Origin: Smittia aterrima
Lineage: Eukaryota; Arthropoda; Insecta; Diptera; Chironomidae
NCBI GenBank assembly: GCA_033063855.1
Contig: CP093831.1
Coordinates: forward strand, 5,456,001 to 5,520,000
Reading direction: 5' to 3'
Length of the DNA: 64,000 bases
Position 1 is the stretch's first letter. Each line of letters starts with the position of its first letter. The position numbers were made by a program, and so were the translations under genes. Positions 13,119 through 27,000 of this stretch are shown piece by piece. The notes under the pieces are model-generated. The model did no database searches, was not told the origin of the DNA, and was given only the letters and a program-made list of their open reading frames with translations.

Positions 13119-16100
13119 CGAAAAATGTTTTGTTAGATCGACAAATCGAAGCGTTTACATTCTGAATTGAAATGTTTCACTTTTTCATTTATTGCAGCGA
13201 AAATCCGACGTCTAAAAAAATGAAATATTGGACTCACGCAGTTCCTTTGTTTGCTCTTTTTCGATACGCTCTCCTTTTTCATGTAGCGATGTACCTTTCA
13301 ACCTCACATGAGCTCTGAATTATTCCCCGCGTCATTGTTGAAGCAAATGAATAGAGACGTTAGAAACATTCTCTCGTTCATTGTCGACGTTTTCCGGTCG
13401 TTGATGAAATATCGAGTCCTACCGGTCGAGCCCTAAAAGGCAATTAGTCGATAAGTTGCTAAAATGAAAAAAACCGCTGCGCTTCGAGAGACTGTAACAA
13501 AATTCCTCCTACCCTCAGATTTTACAGCTTTTTTCGCAGGCATTTGCCATCACTTTACATAACGAAACGTTGATGGCTATGTCGATGCATGGAATTAAAT
13601 ATTCGTCGTCGTTTGTCAGCGTCGAAAGTGATGGAGTTGCAGTAAATCTTTCCAAAGAGCATTTGGCGTGCTCAACTCTTAAAGTGTTAATTCACTGCTG
13701 ATGATCCTTGCGAAAAAGATTTTAATACTTTAATCCGCTTAAGGCTCGTCATTATGAAAACAAAAATGAATCACTTTGGCTTTGAAGCGCAGAACTTTAA
13801 ATTATGCTGTAAGTTTCCGTCGCTCTTCCCTGGATTTCATCGACTTAAATTAACTTTTCCAGACTTTTTCAATGAACTCGAAAGTTTCTTTTGTAACTAG
13901 AACGAAACTTTGACTTGCTTTTGACACTTCTTTTCATCTCGTGCTCTATACAGAAACTTCCGTCATCCAAACTTACATTAATATTGAATTATTATTCATC
14001 GGGCTACGTTGTTAAGGTGTCACTTCATTCAAGGAAAGTAAGAGAGAGAGAGAAACGCCTTCTCCTGCAAAAGGTGACATGTTTCTTGTTCTCTTAAACA
14101 TTGTTTGTTGAGTCAACAGAAAATAATTCTGAAAATATATAAAACTCAGATTACATCCACTCTACTCGTCGGGTGTGGCAAGAACTGTAACCAGCAAAAG
14201 CGTAAACAATTTATTGACCCCACAGCGCCTTCTATAAATTATTTATTAAGAGGGCGAATAAATTGAATAAATCTCAGCAAAAAACTCTCCACTCGTACAA
14301 CTTATAATCTCGTCGAGAAGTGGACTGTTCATGGACTGAACACTCTCCCTCCCTTGACTCGACAATGACGTTCTCATCATAATTTTGCCATGCATTGATT
14401 CCGCTTCATTGTGTTTTCTTTTTTTCGTCTTCAACAACGAGTAACGTAACGAGGGTTCGAAGTGCCTTTTATGTTATTAATCTTCGCCATATTACCGGGA
14501 GAGTTTTTTTTTATTGTTTGCAAAAGGAAATAAGTGAAATTTGACTTGGCATGAAGAGTGAAAATTGTGACTAAAAGGAGCTAAAGATTATTTAATTTTG
14601 AGTGCTCGTTCTCACCCGTGAAAGACGAACGAGAGCACATGGCAATATCTTTCAGCTTTCTTCTCCTATTTTATTCGTTTCGTGTGTTAAATGTAACAAA
14701 GACGGAGCAGAAATAAAGAAAATGCCATAAATTTACATTTGAAAGTAAATAAAGATGTTGCTCGCACAATGAATGTCAAATATTAAAACTCCTCAGTGCT
14801 TCCCTCGACGGGTTAAGAGGGGTTGCCTCTTGAAGGAGAAGGGAAAAGAAATTCATTCGAGATTCATTTAGCAAAAAAAAAACTTTCTCCAGAGACAAAT
14901 AAAGACGCTTCGTTTGAAAAATTGGCGAAGATTTTTCTGTTTTTGTTCGCTCGTAAGACAGACGAGAGAAGGAGAGAACAAAAAACTTTACGAGACGATG
15001 CAAGCTCACTGGCACCCCTTTCTTAATTGTTTTGTTATGACATGTTCATTATTCATTCTGACATTAAAAATGAATTTTTTATTCAATTTGAATTTGCTAC
15101 CTTTCCCTCCCATTCTATTTGTTTTCATTCACAAAGCGACTTTGTCAAAGATACCGAGAGCTCACCTAAACTTTGTAGCTTCCATGAACAATTAATTATC
15201 TTTCGAAGTGGATTTTGTTAACTGAACCAGTTTAATGAAGTCCAATCCCTCATAATGTCTGCATTTCTGTTCTATGCCTGAAGGCGAATCAAATTAATTG
15301 ACAATTAAGATAAAGTTGAAGCAAGATTGCTCTCATTGAATTAAAGCATTGAGAAAGCAGCAATTACACGCAGTCTTCAATTAATTCAATAAACAAACTT
15401 TTCACCCTTATCGCTTTGCCTCAGAATTCATTATGCATGAACTTCTCCCGTTCATTGTTAGCTCGCTTTCCACTTGAAAATGGAAATGTATATCCACTCC
15501 AACCATCATGATGTTCAACTCACTCTTTATGCACGCTCGAGGAAAAAATGATATTTATGACAGACGAGAGCTCTCGGCAAGGAAAAAAAATGTTTTTGTT
15601 TCTTTTTTCAGGTCTGATTTAGAAAAATGTCAAAATCTTCGTGATTTGTTAAATTTTCTCAACCCAAAAGTGACGCAGCAGACAAAAACTGGGGTCGAGT
15701 GGACTCAGTAAAGTCATTTGTCGACTCTGCAGTCTCATTAAGAGTGAACATGAATAGCGAACCCCGTGAGAATTTGCTCGCTTTTAATCATTTTGAACCC
15801 CTGAAGGCTCAAAAAAACAAATTAAAATCGTTGTCATCTCTAGTGATGTCATTAGCATACTTAAAGTTGCTCATCACTTCTTGTCCGCAGGTAAACAATT
15901 CGTTTCCATGAAAGCAAATTAATTTCGCTTCGAAAGTTTCAAGGTTGATCTCTGATTGTGAAACGTTTCAATCGTTATACAATTCAGTTCATGAGATTGC
16001 AGCTTTGTTTACGTTTCCCCACAGACTTCGAGTCTTTCTCACTTCCTTTCATTGAATGGAATGAAGATGCAACGCTCATTAAACACTCGCCAGAGTCATT

Positions 16101-17401
16101 AAGCGAGTTTTGCAATCGCACCAAGTCAACATTTCCAACCGCTCTTCAGATGTGGCGAGAGCTCACCGCTTCGGGAGAAATATTTGTTAAAGAACGAGAT
16201 TAAGTAATTTGAATTTTAAAGCAGCACTTGTCAAGTTTAAGGTTTATCAGCGACGTAAAATGCAAATTCCCTCTTCACCTCGCCCCCTCTCAGAGCTGAG
16301 GTGAAAGCATTTTCATGCACTTTCGAGAAGACTTTAACTAGTTCTCTCTCGAAAGCTTCAGGAATAACGTAAATATTTGATGATGCATCTCAAGAGAATG
16401 AAAGCAGCATTTGCTTTTTACGATGTTGAAATTCACTCGGTGTTTTCGTTTAGTTTGTAATGGCTGGAAAGCAATGAATGATGAAGATATAATAAAATTC
16501 GAGACGTAATAATGGTTCGTCTGACATGCTTGCTAATAAATGAGCTCGTTGCTTCTCAACGTAATAATAAGCTGAAAATAATTTTAATCATCTCAAGAGC
16601 TTTTAGCCAAAGTCCGTGAAGACTTCCATGTTCCTTTAAAGGGAAGAGCAGCCCGGAAAGACGTGTTTCTGATCAAGTTATAGGACTTAAAAGATTAATT
16701 CAAAAAGATAGTTTTCTTCCAGCTCTTCCTCCCCGAAATCTATAAATTTAATTAAATGTTGTTTGCAAACTTTAAGTCGATAGACTTGCTATGAATAGAC
16801 TTTACAACTTCTATCGAAAAGCAATTTACTTCAACTTGAATCAGAAGCGTCATAACAGAATTTAATTAAAACTTTATTATTATCTTGCATTCGGAGTGCT
16901 GCTTGCTTCCGATTTGAGTGAAAACAAAATAGTTGCATGGAATTATTGTTTACAGAATTCAGCAAACAAGACGAAAAAAGTAAACAGCAAGAAAGCTCTT
17001 TCGGAATATAAATTTCTGATGGAAATTCAATTTGACTTGCTTACAACAACAGAAAAGGAAAAGTTTCTTGCATCAAAAGCATTTCCGATGTTTCGTTGTT
17101 ACGGAGTATCATAATGGTATTTTCACATTGAAGTGCAATCAAACAACTTTCTCAATGAAATTGAAACATTTCTCAATTTAAAATTCATAGATGCTTAAAG
17201 AATCATTCCTGGAGTCATTCTTTCTTTGGCTTCTGACATTCACAGAGAATTTGGTTTCAAATGCTTTATTCTTCCCTAGTTAGATACACGTATAGATGTT
17301 CGAAGAAAAAAACGAATTCAACCCTCTCAATCAACTCCTACTCACAAATTGCAATTCAATGTAAGATTGAGCGGAAAAGTTTTAAAAAAATGTTTTTTGA
17401 A

Positions 17402-17431
17402 AATATAATATATTTTCTTATATATTATATT
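17402..17431. repeat. AT-only perfect hairpin, 12-bp stem
   Basis: AATATAATATAT and its exact reverse complement are separated by TTTCTT. With only A-T pairs, chance or slippage is a likely origin. It lies inside a 93-codon chance frame. Confidence 0.4.
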
Positions 17432-20400
17432 AAGCCGAAAAATATAATGAAACCTAAACAACAGTCTCTCAATTTCATATTCATTAAGTGCCTTTTATTC
17501 TCTGAGCTTTTTAAAAAAATTCCCAAGGTACGTATTCTTTGAACAGCTCTTGAGCACGACGTAATATGGAAAACAAAATTTTCTAATGAAATGTTTTTCT
17601 CTTTTAGAAAATTCCCAAGAGTTCCCGAAAATTAATAACTTTGTGCGCGTTATGAAATTTTAATTACACATTGATTTACATCGTAAAGCAGATTTCGCGT
17701 CAACTTATAATACGAGAGAAGTTTTGGCGGTTTGAGTTAAATAGAAATCTGACAAAACATTCTCGACTCGGTGAACTATTTCCCAAAAGTCGCGACTTGC
17801 TCGTTGTTTTGAGACGTGAGAGACGTCAAGTCTACAGCCAAACAAACCACAGTAACAAAACCGCTCCCATTCGATGAGGCGAAACAAAATAGTTGAAAAC
17901 ACGATCAACAAGCTTCGGAGTTATGCAAATGATAGACATTTATTTCGATGTAACTTATCACGATTCATATTTCGAAAATTTACCATGAACGTGAAAATTT
18001 ATGCGGATTCGCTCCTCGCCACATCGTAGCTTGAGTTTTGAAAGCTGAAAGCAAGAGGCAAATAATATAAATTTGTAGATAATATCGAAATAAAAGTGTG
18101 GCTTCCAAACACTCCTTGCTTCTCAGCTTCAAGGCAAAATTGCGGTTGTATCCTCCTCTTCTGCTACTCTCAATATGAGAGATACTTGCTGTGATTCCAA
18201 AACATTGTCTTTTTGCTATGCAACGAACATAACATAAACCTCTCGATGCTTTTGTGAAAAATTGTTGTTTATTGAAATTCAAAATAGTTCTCTGTTGTCA
18301 GAGTTGAGAACAGAGTTCACAGCAGTGTTTCTACAAAATTAGCAGACACAGACTCCTCCATAGAAATATTTATTATTCTACTTTATAAATAGAAGTTGAA
18401 AGGAATCTTCAATGGGACAGGGCTTAAACCAAGCACTTTCACTTGATTTCTAGAAGATTTAGAAGTTTTTGTTATCGACAGACGAGAAGACTTTTCTTTT
18501 GTTGAAATGTATGTTGATCAGCTTATAAAGAAGAAATTTATTCAAACATGTTCGCCTTTCTTGCATTTGAAGAGGATTGGAGAATTGATGATGTTTAGTG
18601 GAAATCAAACTTATTATCTGCCATGACTCTTTAATTATTCATCGCATTTTCATGTTTAAAACATTAAGCTTGCTCTGAACTTCCCCGGAGCCTTATGCAA
18701 AAGATATTGAAACAGAGCCGAGCAGTTTGGCATTTAAAACACCTTCATTAGCATTTGGAGCTGCTCTTGAAAAGTTTGCACAATGGTGAATGGAAAGGGA
18801 TTGAAGCTAAAGCTGTGATGATGGTAAACTTTCTCATCAGACAAACCACACGCAATCTGGAGTAGAAACGAAGTTCATCAACAGAACCATATGGTTGAAA
18901 ATATCTCGATTCAAATAGAAACGATAGCATCGTCAATTATATAAAGAAACCACCCTGGTCGGACTTTAGGATTTCTGGTTCAAACTTTTCAACTTTTTAA
19001 TTTATTTATCAACTCAAGACTAGACGTCTTAAGACAAACCCTTCAGATGAACAGAAACTTCGTCGAAACATAAATTGAATTTAAATTTTCGAATTATTTT
19101 GCGTCGTATTCTTTTAATATCTTTTTAACTTCAAGTCTAAGCTGTGATATGTTATAAAATGTCATTAAGACACAAACTCATAAATTGTGATTGAAAATGA
19201 AATCTTGTTCGTTCGTTCGTTCGTCAATCTCGATGCCAACAAAAATGTTATTCCTTTCACTCGACTTGCTTCTAATAGAAGACGAAAATCCCATTTTATG
19301 ACTCAAGACACAATAAAAGGCTTTGCACAAATGCTTTTGTTTCTCATCTCATTCTCCTCGACGTCTCTTACTCTCTCACCGTAATAACAATTTTTGCATT
19401 ATTAAATTTCGTTTTTTTTTTGGCAAAATAAATTGAAAAAAAATGAAACACGAGGTTAAAGGTAAAGAATTTTTCTCTTTCCGTCGAGCAACCGATAAAT
19501 TTAGGTTAAAGGATGAAAGCGAGGCAGGAATCATGAATTATTTTTTAATATGACGAACAAAAAAATACGTTCAAAATCATTGAGGCTTGAGTAAAAGATT
19601 TATTTTATTAAATTTGTTCTCGTGCTTGAAGTCGACGAATTTTTGTTTGAGTTTCCTTTCGCGACATTCTCCGAAAAAGATTTCATTTTACTTTGACTCG
19701 AGATATGAGAAATAAATGATTCTAAATGAATGAATTCTTAAAATGTCGAATAAAAAGAGAATTTGTAAATTTCGCTCATCTAAAATAATCAGCCCACTTG
19801 AACGTTCGAGAGGGATTGTTCGATAATCATGTGAAAAAGAAAATAAAGATAACTCCCCCTCTCAATTAATTAGCGGTCATGAACTTGAAGCAAATTGTCT
19901 TCAATCGTTGGAGAGTTTTGCATTTTAAACGATTTTTCCGCGACGAGTCTGGTGAGGTTCCGTTTTGACACGCCTTTTGATGAAACTCAATTTCCATTTT
20001 ATGCTCTTTCCCTCCATTCCTTCAACTCAGTTGTAATTTCATTCTCGAAGCACCACAAAACTTATTATGCCGAGGAATAAACGATGCAGAAACTCCCCAG
20101 ACGAATTAGTGAGACATATTTGCAGGCATGTTGTCATTTCAATTACTAATTTAATCATTCGGTCAATGCGGTGATTGAAGCATGAATTACCAATCAATCT
20201 CGTTATTTAATAGGTCATTCACAGTAGATTTGAATTAAAGTTTCACGTGAACGAATCATAATAAACACAAATACCTGCACGGCTCTGTAATAAGAAGCAA
20301 AATAAATCTTTCTTGGTGACTTGAGCAAATAAAACTAAAGCTTATTACGTCTCATATCTCAGCAAACAAGACGACGAAGATTTTCCGTTTTATTTGATTC

Positions 20401-20879
20401 AACATAACGAAAGTTGTTAGCAGTAAAGATACGTCTGAGATCATCAGAATCGTCCATTGCGATAATGTTGACGTTGACTTAAGATGAAAGGAGATAGATT
20501 GACGCTCGTTCTATTTTGTTGGAATTTAATAACCTTTCAAAGCTTCGTGTTTCATCGCAGCACTTGCTTAGATAGAAAGGAAACTTTCGAGATCGTCGTT
20601 TTCTGAATATTTGCTCAAGGAATCGTCGACCTTGTTAGTTCGGATGTTTTCGTCTCATCTCAAGTCCTTTCACGTCGCATAAATATCACATTTCAAAATG
20701 TATGTTTCGATATCTCACTCACTTGCTTCCCGTGCCATCTTTCATCTTTTCAATTGAATCATTAAATATTGAGAGCGCTCGACATAAAAATGACTCGCGT
20801 CACATTCGAAGAAGGAAAGAAAACTTTTTCCCTCAAAGTTCGGCTTCTCTCAACAGAAGTTTGTCATGTTAACTGCACA

Positions 20880-21030
20880 TTAAAGAGACGGGCATCAGTT
20901 ACAACGCTTTGGGAGTTGGCGTGTAGCTCCGAAAATCGTTTGGGATAAAGTTGTCATGTGTTGTTCAGCAGTCCGCCCCACAACACACGCCCGAGATGAG
21001 ACGACCAACATAACTTTCTCGAGCAGGGTA
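20880..21030. promoter_or_regulatory. GC-richer islet in the desert
   Basis: About 150 bp with several GC-rich words, including a CCGCCCC box near 20,973 and a CACACGCCCGAG word, stand out from the AT-rich surroundings. No ORF or splice structure accompanies it. It may be a conserved non-coding element, but conservation cannot be judged from one sequence. Confidence 0.15.
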
Positions 21031-24000
21031 TTTACGAACGAAGACAGAAAATAAATGGGGAGTAAATTTAATATAAAGGCAGTAAATATCCCTCAACACG
21101 AAATAAAAATGGTTGCGCCTCGCTGAAAATGAGTCAAAGTTTATTGGCGTCCTCTCACGGGGATTCTACGATAGTTTTAATATGTTGACATCGCATTAGC
21201 ACATTTATATTCGGACACGTGTCTGAGTCACGATAATTACAGTTTCACTGCATAAACGATGAAAATTCGGACAAATGCAATGACTTTAGTCTAGAGAGAG
21301 AGTGAGGCAATTATTATGATGACAAAGCGACTGCTGTCGGGATTTGACGATGAGGAAGCACTCAACTGTCTGAATTTGCCAAGTTTATTTCACAAGCAAT
21401 CATTAAAGTGGATTTCGTTTAATTATTGTGGCAATTGTCTGGAATGTCTGCTTAAAATTTCATGAATGTGTCGTGACTGTAGTCAATAAAAAATTCTATG
21501 ATTGCATGAGTTCATTGCATTTGACCAAACGAAGGTAAAAAATAAATCAAGGAAATTTTTTGCTGTTGTTGAACAGCATTTTCAGTCGTAGACGACGGGA
21601 GGAGACATAAAGACTGCTAGTTATATAATTTTTCATCGAAACTACTCAAGAGATTGTAAATAACCTTGCGTTCGACAGACTTTCCTGTTGTGAGACCGCA
21701 GGCAAAAGTTTTCTAATCAACTGTTGAGTCATATGCAATAATTGGGATGGAAACTTTTTCAATTTCAGTGTAAAAGTGAAGTTCAAAGTTCTGGAAACCT
21801 CGTGAGTTAATTTAACGCCAGTAAGCAACTAATCATTTTTTAATGATTTCAGAGATTGCCAATGTCTGAACGTTTAAAATTTTATGGAAATTTTTGATGT
21901 TCCCATTAACAATTTGTTTCATAACCAATTTGTTTTTAAGGATTCCTCGTTATTTATTAAATTAAATTAATTAGAAGAGTTGTTGCTGTCTCGTAGCTTA
22001 GACTTCTTTCGTCATTTTTGATTGAGCGGTTCTCATTAAAAAACAATGAAATTGTAGGAGTAAGCGTAAATTTCAAAGTCATCGACTCGCCTGAAGCAAG
22101 AAAAGGGGACCGAGAACAAATAATTTTCGCTTAAGCCTCGTCCTCGAATGATAGATGAATTAAGATTTCTTATCGCCAAATACACAAATCATTAACTCCT
22201 TTCATGGCTGAGGAGAGATTGGTTTCCATGATTTTCATCTTAACTTTTCTCGCCCTTCGAGTGTTTGAGAGCTCGCTCCTTCACTAAGGAAGATCATACT
22301 TGGCATTATTTCTAATCGCTTTCAATCGCTCTCAGCTTATCCTCGTCTTAGAACGATTGATAATTTATTCAATCAACAATTTTTTGTTCGTTTTCATGGG
22401 GATGATTCTCAAGTTGTTGAGAGATGATTTTCTTGCGTTGTTGAACGAAAAAGTCTTTTGAAAGGCATCGTTCCGTGAACTTAGGATGGTTATCAACAAA
22501 ACAGCGACGACTGTGGGAAGCGGATGTTTGTTTGGATAGTAGCGAGCGTTGAGTGGTTATTGAACGTCTACCAGAAATCAATTCCGCTCCAACACAAGAT
22601 ACACACGAGTTGAGCGAACGAAAAAAAGAGATTTGTTCGACAAGAGAAGGCTAAAATCGATTCGTGAATGGAATCAACGGATACGGATGAGAAGACCGGG
22701 AAAGCTGTGATAGCTTAAATATCAATGTTTGATTCAAAAAGAAAAACAAACTTGAAAATAAAAAATCCTCCAGCAAATCCTCGACTCATAAAAATGTTTA
22801 ACAAAATAAATCATTATATCATCGAGTTCTAGTCTCTTCTGTTATTTATTGATCTATCTCCATGTCGGAAAAGTTTTCCCTCTCGTGCTACTCGTTTTAT
22901 GAGTTTTTACTCATTGTAATCACGTTCGTCTAAACATGTTTCTAAGCAATCAATACATGAGCCACATACACACAATTTCTGTTAGATAGTTCATCCTTAA
23001 GTTTCATCTCTAACAGTTGATCACATCATACATTTCAGCATTTGCTATCGTTCTCAAGAGGATTCTATTCGGATAATATGTGTGTGCATTGAATGTGCTG
23101 TGCTGACAATGAGTCGAGACTTTCCTCGAAGTATACAAATCTTTGTGGATTATCTTGTTATGAAGTTATAAATTTTTATTATGATGTATGACTGGAGGGA
23201 GCAAGAAGAATAACAAGAGCTCTTTATGCGATTTTTTTACTTTTAATGACTTTGATTTCTCTCTTCTTTGCTTTTGAGAGATATTTAAGAGATAGACATG
23301 CAGTGATTTCGAGTATTTCGAATACAATCGAAAGAGGATGTTAAAAGTGTTTTCGTCAATCCTAAAATAGATTTTCCCGGAATTCATTGAAAAGGTCAAA
23401 GATCTGAGCTTCGAATTAGTTGTTGAGTGTAGAGAACATTTCATAAATCATTCAGTGATGTGAAATATATCGTGCATGTCTGAAGATATATTCTCCCACA
23501 AAAATATTCGGTCCAGATCCCTTTTTCATATAATTTAATTCCATCTCAGTCGAATCATAATTTAAATGCGACATTTATGATTTCCATGATTGCCATTATT
23601 TTGATTTATTCCAACCGACTTTTTTTTTGCTGTGTGCTCGGAGAACTTTATCGATAATTTGTTCATAGTTTTATATGGAACTTCGAATGGATTCGAGGAT
23701 TATCCGGGAATGAGAACCACATCATTATCGTTTTACAGAAATAGAGCACAATAGCAAGCTCCGCAACTCAAGGGACATTCTGTGGAATAATTTCCTTCGT
23801 CTCTGAAAAAAAATCAATTTAGCAAAGGAGAGAGAAGAGAGGAAGGAAAAAGCGCATTTAATTTTCCAAAGTCTAATTTATCTTGCGACGTGCGGGGGAC
23901 CGTGTTGCATAATATATGAACCTTCTGGAAGCAGCAAAAAGGAAAATGTTGTATGTAACTTAAGAGCGCCAATGACAGTCACTAATTGCACTGCGAACAA

Positions 24001-27000
24001 ATATGTCAATGCATTTGCTGGGAAAATGAGATCATGAGTTAGTTCAGCCATGCTTAAAATAATTTTTTTATTTAATCCAAAGCGAAACGAGCTTTGATGC
24101 AAGTGAATTAACCAAATCCAGTTTAGTCAAAGTTTAAATCTTTTAACTTTGTGTGCTCTCTCACTCGCTTTCACCACTGAATCAGATAACTCTTTCACGA
24201 AAGCTCCTGCCTCTGGACTCAACAACAGGTTAAAATATCAGTTTAATGTGCATTGGTCATTAGTTTTAATTAAAAAAGAATGTTTGTTTTTCCATTTCCA
24301 GTGGAGAGAAGATAAACTTTTACTCTAATGTGGTTTTCGCTTCGCTTCTAAGATAAATTGCATGAGGTTGTCTCCATCTAACTGAGTATGTGGCGCTTTA
24401 CAGGATGAGAGGAGCTTTTATCAAGATGAATCAATCTTTTCGAAGCAAATGTGAAGTCGATTGGACCAACAGGTCCCTGAAACTTTTATCTTTAAGAAAT
24501 TCATTCAAATTGAAATCTGATGCCTGGAAAAATTTTAGTTAGTTTAAAAGCTTTTGATTTGTATTTTCATTTATTGAAGAAAAGAAGTAAAGAAAAATCA
24601 GCAAATAAAACCGTTTTTTTGAAGCATTCGCCAACAAAAAGTGAACTCAATCAAGAAACTTCAAATTTCTTTTCGAATTCAACAATTATTTGCTGCCCCG
24701 TTTCTCCTTTCATCGAGTTTCAATTTAATGAGTTCCCTGAGTGCAATTAAAAGAAAACTAATAAAACATTGCAAATGAGAAGTAAAAATATCTCAAAGGA
24801 GTTTACCTGTAAAACTGCAGCGCAGACGACGGAAATTGAATCTTCGTCAATAATGCTGCCGATTGCCTTTGTTCCATCTCATTTGCGGTGTAATGAGTTT
24901 AAAGGAAAATTTCCTCTCTGCTTAAAAAAGAAATCTTTCATACAATCAATGAAATAAGAGAGAACGAAGGAAAATTGCACAGAACCGGAAACGGAAATTA
25001 ATTTACAATTTTTACGACGTCAAATTAAGATAAAGAGCATGCATAAATTTTCCGAACAATTGTCGCACACAGGCAATCTGCGACGACGACGATGTCGAGT
25101 GAGTGCGAAAGGGAGAAAATCGCTTTATTGCCCCGGAAGTAGGAGGCGCAATTTGTGATCAGATTCGCTTTACTTTTTCGTACTCTTGCGAAGTGTGTTT
25201 GAGTGATTTGTAGAATTTCTTCTCACAAATGAGATTAGGAATGGAAAAGGCGTTGCCTTGACGCTCGTGACAGATTTCACCAAAACACATTCTTCAAATT
25301 GTAAAAGTAAACATCATTTCGATGAGTTTAGCGTTTGAAGAGGATCTCAAATTACTTTAGGAGCGTTTACTCGTGTCCTTGATCTCTTCTGTTGAATCTT
25401 CTCAATAACAAGAATACCCAAGTACGCCTACTTGTAATTAATACGATAAGGTAGCAGCAAACTAAAGAATTCTCCGAAAAATCTTATGATACCTATCGAA
25501 ATCACATTTCTCAAAATTTTCTTAAAAGCTTTGCAACAATAGCCGCAGAAATCGAAAGTTCGGCATCAGACCGCAACAGTTGGTAACGAGATACTTTCGT
25601 CATCACTTCAAATAGTTCAAATCCTCTTAAAAGAAGAATCAAACTGAATCTTTCATCATCGTCGAATACTGGTGAACAACTGAATCTTATCCCTGTTGTT
25701 ATAAATTATAGACTAACTTAGTGTAAGAGTTTATTGCCGATATCAGTGCGAGAACTATGTGAAAACTTTTCAACGACGTAACCAACCATCTTAATCCACA
25801 ATTTATTTGCTTTGCCATAAAAGTCTTTGCACGACAGAGGGCAATAAAAATATTTTATCTTTGTTCAACGCCACTCACCAACAGGGCTGTTGAAGGAAAT
25901 ATAAAGAGTTAAGATATCCAATCACGAGCGTTGTAAAATTAGTAAGGAAACACTTCATTTCGTAAGCACTTTACATCTTCAAGATAAGTGAAACTATCGA
26001 GGGTGAAAGGCAGCGTTAAACCTTTAACGATTATCTTGAATAATAAATGGCGAAGTGGATAATTGATAATTAACATAGAGAGCGTGTTTATGTCAAAATC
26101 TCACGAGACACACTTGGAAACTCATAAGACGTTATACAAAGGATTGAAAGTTTTGAGCGTGAAGTTTTGCTTCATCAGCTTAACATGCATGAGCAACTTC
26201 TAATGCCATAAAGCACTTTACCGCGTTAATTATTAATCGCATTTTCTCATAGTTTGTAAACAGGTTGTTCGGCGCTTGCCGTATTTATACAACAACGTTA
26301 GGATTAAAGTTCGAGCATGATAATCGTCCATAAGCAATGAATCGCATTGTTTGAGCTACTTGAACTCGAAATTTGCATTTGTTTTTGACTCGATGAGTCT
26401 AATTCCATTATTATGAATTCATTGGATACTCTGATTGCACATATAGAAGCTTGAAAGCTTTGCATATATTACGATCCAAACAATAATTGATAATCATGGA
26501 TAACTTTGAAACTTTAAGCTTTGCAAATATTAACTCTGCAACTTTTAATCTCGTATCATGAATTTTAATTTGGCGATTCTCAGAGAATCCATTAAATAAA
26601 TCATTTTTAAACGAAAATCTTCAAATGATGAGTTTACTGCATGGAATATCAAATAATTCCAATTCACTTTCGTCCCGATTCAAATTTCGACTAGGGAAAC
26701 GTAATAAAACTTAAGAAAACATTTACAGGAAGAGCAGTTGCATAAAAAGTTGGAAAATTGAATTAAAAATTTAAACGCTACATAGTCTAAGCTTAATAGT
26801 TTTCTTTCCTCTGTGCTATCTCGTGTAAATTTGTCTTGACACGGAAGCTTGAATAGGAATAAAGAGGTTTATTTACTTATTTGCGAGAATAGCGAGAGAA
26901 ACTTCGAAGCACACCTCGAACAGAGACTGGAACTTTTCACGTGAAAAACTTTGAAAACTCGAAAGTTTTCTTCCATTTTAACCATAGACGAGGAACGGAT

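Noticed and set aside
14440..14465. GGGTTCGAAGTG, resembling a tRNA B-box
   Set aside because: It departs from the GGTTCGAANCC consensus and no cloverleaf can be folded around it.
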